Shown here in pieces: positions 1 through 9,000 of a stretch of 11,323 bases of DNA. The stretch comes from ZC4RG42 sp036676355. GTDB taxonomy: Bacteria > Pseudomonadota > Gammaproteobacteria > Burkholderiales > SG8-39. Below the pieces are notes generated by a model, which was not told the origin of the DNA, did not search any database, and saw only the letters and a program-made list of their open reading frames with translations. The DNA is taken from NCBI GenBank assembly GCA_036676355.1, contig JAKFDA010000057.1, positions 1 to 11,323 of the forward strand. The letters are read 5' to 3'. Within the stretch, counting starts at the first letter, position 1. The number at the start of each line of letters is the position of its first letter. A program made the position numbers and the translations under genes.

Positions 1-3000
1 GCCTATACGATCACCAGTACGAGCGGATCGTATTTCGCCGGCACGCTGGCCTATGCGCAGGCCGACGTCACGACCAAGGCCGATGTCGCGGCGGGCGCAG
101 CGATCAACGCCGGCAACATCGGCATCCAGGCGCGCAACGAAAACAGTTTCTCCACTACGGCCACGGCAATGGCCAACGGTGATGGTGTCGCGGGCGCGGC
201 TGCCGCAATTTCGGACATCGATGTGCACACCAGCGCGACGCTGGGCGCGAACCTTGGCGGCGCGAACGGTACGGGCAATCTGACCGTTCTTGCCGAGAAT
301 TACACCGAGAGCAACAAAACCAGCGCTTCCGCCACGACCGGCTCGGGTGCGGTGATGCGCATGATGGGTGGTGCGGCGGGCGCGGCGGGCAACTTTATTC
401 AGACCAAGGTCGGCACGGTGTCCGACAAGGTCGGCAACAAGGTTGACGGCAATGCGCAGAATCCGGGTAGCGCGTTGAAAATCGCGGCGGCTGTCACGGT
501 TGCCGATGTCAACCTGGGCGCGAAAGCCGGCATAGCCGACAACACGCAGATCGATGCGACGGGCGACGTCGCCGTGCTGGCGCAACTGGAAGACACCGGC
601 GTGCGCAACAACGCCAAGAGCGAAATCAATGCGCAGGTCGACAAGGGCGACGGCAAGGTCGCGGTGAGTGCGGGCGTTGCCGTCGGCGAGTTCAACCATA
701 CCGCCGAAGCGACCATTGGCGACAACGTACGCGTCAACGCCAAGCACATCGGCGTCGGTGCGGACGTGAAACTCCCGATCACCATCACCTGGCACAAGTG
801 GGAAGGCCTCGACAGCATCCTGCCGAAACTGAACACCAATCTCGGCCTGCTCAACGAAGTGCTGACCAGTTACGCCAGCGCGAGCGGCGACAGCGGCGGG
901 GTGGGGCTGTTCGGTTCGACCAATTACTTCGCAAGCGACAACAACGTCCGTGCCTGGGTGGGCAAGGGTTCGAAGCTCACCGCGACAGGCAATCGCGACG
1001 ACTGGGCCACGAGCTACGTGGACGGCGATGGCGATACGAAGTCGTGGACCTGGAAGGAAACGGTCGATCTGCAGGCGCACTCGCTCACCGAAAGCATCGA
1101 CATCGCCGGCAACCTCAACTTCCTCAATCCGGTCAGCGGCACCAGTAGCGGCGCGGGCGGTGTTTCGGTGGGCGCCGCATTCAACTGGATCGAGCATGGC
1201 GCGCACACCATCGCCGGCATCGGCGATGGCGTCACCATCTCCACTTCGGGCCTCGGCGTGAACGCCACGGCAGACGATCGCATGATCGTCGTCAGCCCCA
1301 CATCTGGCAGCGGCGGCGGCTTCGGCGGCAACGGCATCGTCGCGCTGTCGCGGATCGATAACACCACGCATGCATCGATCAGCAACGAAGCGAATATCAC
1401 GGCCGATGCCATCGTGCTCGACGCGGCGCAGGGTCTGTCCGTGTGGTCGGCGGCCGGTTCGCTGAGTCGCGAAGAGAGCGCGGCGGTCGGCATTGCGGTT
1501 GCGGTGAACGATGTCACAACCGACACCAAGGCATACATCGGCGACAACGACGAGGACAGCCCCTCCGGCACGGGCACTGATGGCGCAAAAGGCACCATCA
1601 CCACCGACTCGCTTTCGGTCAATGCGATCACCGACGGCATGGTCGGTACCTTCGCCGTCGCCGGCGCTGTGGCGAAATCGGACGATCCGAATGCCGAGCC
1701 TGGTCTGATCGATCGCACCAAGAGCAACATTTCCAACAAGGTCACCAGTCTGCGTAATTCGGCGGCCGACAGGATGGCCACCATGCCGCTGCTGAGCAAG
1801 CTGGCCGACAAGGTGCGCGCCGCGGAGAAAGCGCCGGCCGATCCTAAGCAGCCGACCAAGCCGCCGTTCGGCATCGGTGTTTCGGGTGCCGCCAGCGTGA
1901 ACATCAGCTCGATGGACACAAGCGCGTCGATCGATGGCGTGACGATCAACTCGCGCAGCGCCGGACAGACCGACGTGCTGACGCGCGCGGTGACCAATAC
2001 CGATCTGATCAGCGGCGCGGGTGGCGCGGCACTCGCCGCAGCGAAGAATCCGAGCGCGAAGTTCAGCGCGGGCGTGGCCGGCGCAGTGGCCTTCAATCAA
2101 CTCGACAACGACACCTACGCGGGCATCAAGAACACCACGATCAACGATGCCGGCGAAGTGAAGGTGCAGGCGCTGTCGGCCGGCGATCAGATTTCGGTCG
2201 GGCTCGGCATCGCGTTGAACACCTCGCAGGATCAAGGCAAGGCAGGCGTCGCGGCGGGTTCGGTTTCGCTGACGATGACCGACAACAGCACCAAAGCCGA
2301 GATCGCGGGCAGCACCATCAAGGGCGACGGCAGCGGCACGGACAGGGTCGAAGTCACGGCCTACGATCGCGCGCGCATTGCCAACGGCGGCGGCACCTTC
2401 ACTTACGGCGGTCGCGTCGGCGTCGGTGCGGCAGTCAGCTTCGCGCAGATCGATAACAGCGCCGAAGCGATCATCGACGGCGGGCATCTCAGCGCTCTCG
2501 ACAGCGTCGGTGTGTCCGCGCTGAGCGCGAGCCGCATCGTCAACGCGGCGGCAATGGGCGGTTACGGCGCCGAATCCAATTCGCTCACCGGCGCGTTCGT
2601 CATCACCGATGTCACCAAGGACGTACGCGCGACCGTGCGCAACGGTGCGCAACTGACGACCGACGGCAACGTCAGCGTCATTGCGTCCGGCATCGGCCGC
2701 GACGACAACCTCGATGCGCTGCTTCATGCCGATCGCAACAACGACGTGAGCTTCAGTCTGGATCGTGGGGCGGCGGAAGCACCGGAGGCAGGTCAGATCA
2801 TTGGTGATGGCCGCGTCGGCGAGGATCGCGGCGGCGAAGCGATCATTGGCGTAGCAGGGCAACTCGTCGTCGGCAAGAACAACATCGGGTTGTCCTTCGT
2901 CGGCCAGACCATCCACAACACCTACGACGCGACTATCGAGTCTGCCACCGTCAATGCCGGCGGGGACGTGAAAGTCGCCGCGCAGGACACGGCGCAGATC

Positions 3001-6000
3001 ATCGGCGTCGCGGTCGGCATCGGCGGCGCGACCGACAAGTTTGCCGGCATGGGTTCAGCTGTAGCAAACGTCACGGTGAACAACGTCCAGGCGCGCATCG
3101 GTGCGGAAGACACTGCCGCGCCCGATACATCGGTCACGGGCGCGAACATCGAAGTCAAGGCGAAGAACAGCGCCGAAATTTATGCCGGCGCGGGCAACAT
3201 CGCGCTGTCGAAGAGCACTGCGCTGGGCGCTGCGGTCGCTTACAACGAAACCAGCAATACCACCAAGGCGCTCGTCAACGACGCTACGCTGAAATCGGGC
3301 GCGGGTAAGGTAGCGCTCGATGCGGCAAGCCATTCGACTATCCGCGGTCTGGCCGCCTCGGGTGCGATCTCGGGCACCGCTGCCATCGGCGGGTCGCTGA
3401 ACATCAACGAAATCACCGATACGGTGCAGGCGAGGCTGAGCAACGCCGACGTCACCGCCGGCAGCCTGAGCGTGAAAGCGCGTGATCGCGATGATGCAAC
3501 GGGCAGCAAGTCCTCCATCTGGTCGCTTGCCGGCAACATCTCCGGTGCGGGCAAGGGAGCGATCGGCGGAGCGGTATCCGTCAACACCGTCGCCAACAAC
3601 ATTGATGCGGCCATCGACGGCAGCACCCTGACCATCAACGGCATGACCGAAGTGGATGCCGCGTCCGGTTCGGATATCTGGTCCATGGCCGTGGCAGGCG
3701 CGGTCTCCGGTCCCGTGGCCGCCAACGGTTCGGTCGCGGTCAACACGCTGGCCAACACGACTGCCGCGAAAGTCAGCGGCGGTTCCGTCACGGCCGCAAA
3801 TCTGAGCGTTACGGCATCCGAGCGTAACGACGCGACCGACGATCGCAGCAGCATCTGGGCGATCGCCGGTGCGGTGAGCGGCGCGGGCAAGGCCACCGTC
3901 GGCGCGGCCAGCGCGATCAACACGGTCGCCAACAACCTCGATGTGCTGATCGAGAACACCACCATCAACGTCGGCGCGGGCAGCGTCACCGCCGACACGC
4001 AGGCGGGCGCGGAGATCAAATCCGCCGCAGCGGCGGGCGGTGTCGCAGGAGCCGCAGCAGTCACCGGCGCGATCGCGGTCAATACCATTGCCAGCAACGC
4101 GAGCGCAAAGGCGAACAACGCCGCGATTACTGCAGCCAATCTCAGCGTCAAGGCGCAGGACATCAAGAGCGACGGCAGCGCCGGTTCGCTAATTCAATCG
4201 CTCGCGGGCAACGTCAACGGCGCGGGCACCGTGTCGGTCGGTCTCGCCACGGCGGTGAACACGATTGCGAACACGGTCGAAGCGGGCATCTCCGGTAGCA
4301 CGCTGACCGTGAGCACGGCAACGACCGTCGATGCGAAAGAAAAAGCGAAGATCGAAACGCTCGCGACCGACGGCGGCATTGGGCAGGGCGCCGTAGGTGG
4401 GTCGGCGACCGTGAACAACATCGCCAATACGACGCGCGCGGGCATCAGCAACACGAGCAACATCGGCACGGGCAATAAGACAAGCATCGCCGCGTCGGAC
4501 AGCTCCAGTATCGACTCCATCGCCGGTGCGATCCGAATCGGCAGCACGGCCGGCGTCGGCGCGGCAGCCTCGATCAACCGCATCGGCAATACGGTCGAGA
4601 CGTACCTGAGCGGCAATCAATCAGGCAACGCCTATCAGGCGAAGAACGTCGTGCTCGATGCCGCCTCCGATGCGACGATCCGCACCATCGCGGTCGGTGT
4701 TGCGGGCGGCGGTCAGGCGGGTGTCGCGGGTTCCGTCGCAACGAACATCCTCGATACCGACGTCACCTCGCGCATCGACAATGGCGCGAAAGTGCAGGCC
4801 GACAACAACGTCGGCGTACTGGCCGAAAATAAAGACAAGATCGAAGTCGCCGCCGGCGCGGCCGGTATCGGCGGCATGAACGCCGGTGTGGCGCTCTCGA
4901 CCGTCGTAAACATGATCGACAGCCAGACGAAGGCATTCATCAGCGGCGCGACGACCGAGGTGACTGCGCTTGGCAAGGACGCGGGCGACACGCTGACGGT
5001 CAATACCGGCGAACTCGTCAGCGCGCCGAACATCGGTGAAACGCCCGACGCAGCGAGCTTCGCGTGGTACGACCTGCAAGGCAAGACGAGGCAGGCGAGC
5101 GGCGTCGCAGTCAACGCTTTCTCGACGCAGCAAGTCGGTTCCATCGCGGCGAGCATCGGCGCGACGTTGCCCAATCCCAAAGGCTCTGGCGCGGTCGGCG
5201 CGACGGCGGGTGTGAACGTACTGGCGGGCGCGACCGAAGCCTATGTCGATAGCGCGAAGATCTACAAAACGAACACCGGCGCAGCCGCGACGCAGGACGT
5301 CGATATTCGCGCGGGCAGTCATTCGTATTCGACAAGCTTCGTCGCCGGCGCTTCCGTTAGCGGCGATGTGGCGATGGGCGGTGCGATCGATACGACGACA
5401 ATCAGTCGCGCAACGCGCGCCTATGCGAAGAACGCCGACCTCACAGCGAGCGACGATATTGCCGTTTCGGCACAATCGAGTCAGGGCGCGCGCGCCATCG
5501 GTGCGAGCGCAGGCGGCGCAATCGCAGGCGGTGCGGGGGCGGCTGTCGTCGGGGTGAGCAGCGGCACGACCGAGGCGTACCTCGACACGACGACGGTCAA
5601 GAGCATCGATCTGGACGTCAACGCCGCGAGCCGCTCGGGCATCAATCTGATGGGCGGCGCGCTCGCCGTGGGCGGCGGGGCGGTAGGCGGCGCGTTCGCT
5701 GTGGGCGTAAGCAACCAGAGCACTCGCGCATATATCAAGAGTGGCGAGGCCAATGTAAGCGGCGACGTCGGCGTGAAGGCGGACGCCGACACGCGTTTCT
5801 GGAACGTCGCGGTCAGCGGCGCGGCGGGCGGCATCGGTGTCGCGGGCATGGCGGCCGTCAACGTCGTGAGCAACACGACCGAAGCCTATGTCGATGGCGC
5901 GAACATCGGCACGAGCGGCGCGAAAGCGAACGCAGTGACCGTTTCGGCTGAAGACGACGTGCAGGTGCGTTCTTACGGCGGCGCGCTGGGCGCAAGTTTC

Positions 6001-9000
6001 GCGCCGGGCGTCGGCGCGGGTGCGGCGGCGAACGTCACCGTGGTGCAAAGCCGTGTCGCGGGCGAAGTGAAGAACAGCAATGTTTATGCGACCAACGCGC
6101 TCGATGTGAAAGCGTTGAGCAGCGTCGATGCGGAGCATGTGACCGCGTCCGCAGGCTTGAGCGTCGCCACCGGATTGTCCGGTTCCGCGAGCCTCATCCT
6201 GCTGGGCAACGGCACCAGCGGTTCGGCGATGTCGGAGTTGAACAAGGACGACAACGGCGTACTGAAGAAAATCTTCAATCTGAGTTCGGGCGACAAAGTG
6301 TCCGAAACGGACGGTCTCGACGACAACCAGAAGGACGCACTCAACAACAGCGACGTGCAGGCGAGCAAGGATGAGCTTGCCAATCGCGACGCCGCGCGCG
6401 GCGCGCGCCTGGGCGACACCGAACTGTCGCTGTCCGGCGGTTCGACCGGTGAACTGCAGGACGTCAACGGTCGCAGCAGCTACGACACGTCCAAACACTT
6501 CAGTGCGAGTGCCGATGCCGATGTGACGCGCGCAGCAACCATCGGCGGGACGATTAATGTCGGCTCGGTCAGCGTGACGGCGGAAGACAAGAGCCGGACG
6601 TCCAACGTCGCGGGCGCTGCAGGTGCCGGTTTCGGAACCTTGGGTGTGGGCGGCGGCGTGGCGATCACGCGCGTGTACAACGACGTGCAGGCTGTGCTGA
6701 CGGCGACGAATTTCAGTAGCGGCAACGTGACGCTGGCCGCGAAAGCGGTCAACGGCAGCGGCGACGCGGCGAGCGCAACCGCCTATGCGGGGGGCGCGGG
6801 TCCGGTCGGCCTCGGTGCGGCGTGGGCAGACGCGTATGTCGAGAACGATGTACTTGCGAGTCTCGGCGGCAGCGTCAACACGACCGGTGCGGTGTCGGTC
6901 GATGCGCAGGATACGACCATTGCGAAAGCCGATTCGATCGGCGCGGCCGCAGGGGCAGGCGCGGTCGGCATATCGGTCGCGATGGCAGAGAAATCGAGTG
7001 CCGTCATTGCGGCTGCGGGCGGCACGATGAGCAACGCCGCCAGCCTTGACGTGGCGGCGCTTTCATCGGGCAGTGTCAGCAGCAAGTCGATTGCAGCGGC
7101 GGGCGGTCTGTTCGCGGCGGGAACCGGCGCGGGCGCGGATGCCTACGACCGCTCCGTCGTGCGCGCGTATCTCGCCAATAACGCCAACATCAAGGTCAAC
7201 GGCGCAATCGACGTCGAAGCCACTGCCAAGCCGCAGACCAAGGCGGAGGCCTACGGTGTTGCCGTATCGGGTGGTCTAAGCATCGGCGCATCGGTAGCGA
7301 AAGCCGAAGCGGACGCGGATGTCGCGGCCTATGTCGGTAATCTCGCGAACGTCACGACGAACAATCTCGACGTTATCGCGCGCAGCCTCGAACCCGACGC
7401 GGGGCAGACCGCGTACGCCAAGGCAGTCGGCGCCAGCGGCGGCTATCTGTTCGGGGCCAACGCGACAGTGGCGGATGCGTCGAGCTCGAACACGGTCGCC
7501 TCCTATGTGCATGATGGTGCGAACGTCACAGTGCCCGGCATCGTGAAGCTCGCGGCGACCAACAACAGCGAGCAGGATGCCGAGGCGCTCGGCATCGCTG
7601 CGGGAATCATCGCGGCGGGCGCGAACGTCGCGACGGCGCGTTCGAATTCAAGCACAGACGCGCATTTCGACGGCCACCTCACCGGCATGGCCGCCCAGAT
7701 CAGCGTCACCGCGAACGGCGATGATGACAACTTCGCCAAGGCCATCGCCGGCAGCGGCGGCGTCATCGCGGGCCATGCCGCGACGGCGGGCACGACGAAC
7801 ACCTCGACGACCACCGCAGAACTGCAGCGTGCGGGCAGCGACAGCACGATCAAGGCCGCCACGGTCACGGTCGATGCGGCGCACATGGCGCGCTTCAACG
7901 CCGAAGTGGACAGCGTCAACGCTGCGGTTGCCGGCGCAAGCGCGGCGATCACGAATCACACTGTCAACACTGACACCGATGCAGCCATCGGCACGGGCGC
8001 GAAGGTTGAAACGCTGAATGTCACCGTCACGGCAACGGACAACATCCGCAAGGATTGGCTGAGCGACTACAACGTGCGCGCGGCGGGCGGCGGCATCGCA
8101 TCCGGCGCGGCGGCCAGCGGCAACATCACGGTTACGCAATCGACGGATGCGAGCGTCGGCGCCGGCGCCGCACTCAAGGTGGTCGGCAGCCGCAAGGATG
8201 CGCATCTGTTCGATATCGCCGCGATCAACGATTTCGAGATTCGCGATAAGGTGAAGCTCGACACCGGCGGCGTCATCGCTGTGGCAGCGGCGAACAACAG
8301 GATCGACGTGACGGACAGCCAGGCCAACGTCACCATCGGTAACGGCGCGACGCTCGATAGCGTCGGCGGCATCAATCTCTACGCAAAAACGCATGGTCGT
8401 GCCGAGGCGCACGCCAACGCCAAGACCTACGGCCTTGCCGGCGCGGCGCAGGGCGACAGCAAGGCGCTCATCACCGCCTCGCAGACCATCGGCGTCGGTA
8501 GCAACGCCAGTCTGCGTGCCGATGGCGAAATGCGCTTGGGCGCGGGGCGCGCACCGGACGGCACGCCGAACGATATCTACGCCACCGCGCTGACCGATAC
8601 CTGGAACAAGGCGGCCGCGCCGATTTCGATTCTTTCTGCAACCGGCCGCGTGAACGAAACGGCGACGATCGACCTCGCGAAGGACAGCAAGCTGCGCGGC
8701 GTCACCGACATCACGCTGCTGGCCGAGAAGGGAGAGATCGGCGGCACCGGCCGCTACACCGGCATGGACCTCTATCGCAAGGCGGCGCAGGAAGCGGCCA
8801 ACGCGGTGGGCAAGCTCGTGGGCGGCGGTGAGTCGTCGTGGGAACTGAAGGGCGGCACATCGACCACCAATGGCGCGAGCAGTGTGGTGGTCAACGGCCT
8901 GGTCGAGTCGGGCATCCAGAACGAGCAGTATCTGACCATCGGCTGGGACAAGGTCAACCAGACGCATTTCATCGAACTCGTCAGTGACGAGGGCATCACT

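Larger units (their letters stand above)
118..8724 (+). repeat. Ladder of ~46 diverged ~50-67-codon adhesin modules
   Basis: Each module has a strand of the form hydrophobic-x-hydrophobic-x-Ala (for example LSVKA, VTVDA, LDVIA, IEVKA), then a short polar stretch, an Ala/Gly-rich segment, a strand often ending in VN or IN, and an N-T-x-A-Y/x-hydrophobic segment. Anchor strands begin at 118, 280, 568, 748, 1063, 1252, 1411, 1612, 1969, 2158, 2347, 2506, 2671, 2968, 3148, 3310, 3466, 3646, 3802, 3979, 4141, 4321, 4480, 4648, 4810, 4993, 5299, 5458, 5611, 5767, 5935, 6100, 6568, 6727, 6892, 7045, 7207, 7366, 7543, 7699, 7864, 8014, 8209, 8371, 8530 and 8710. Most gaps are 150-201 bases; longer gaps hold inserts. 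Copies are poorly conserved in DNA, so the array looks old and held at protein level. The likely role is an elongated beta-helical or beta-roll stalk; the fold is inferred. Confidence 0.8.

Noticed and set aside
1014..2096. Open frame of 360 codons on the minus strand with Ala/Ser/Pro/Leu-rich, membrane-like composition
   Set aside because: The apparent hydrophobic segments are the complement of Ala/Gly/Asn/Thr codons in the real gene. No coherent membrane protein pattern or ribosome binding site was seen.
6232..6276. Possible EF-hand in NKDDNGVLKKIF
   Set aside because: The loop lacks the acidic residue at position 12 and clear flanking EF helices, so calcium binding is not supported.
4621..6498. 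Open frame of 625 codons on the minus strand
   Set aside because: It lies wholly antisense to the repeat-coding frame. Its translation is Arg/His/Asp/Ala/Val-rich with no recognisable domain, as expected from the complement of GC-rich biased codons.
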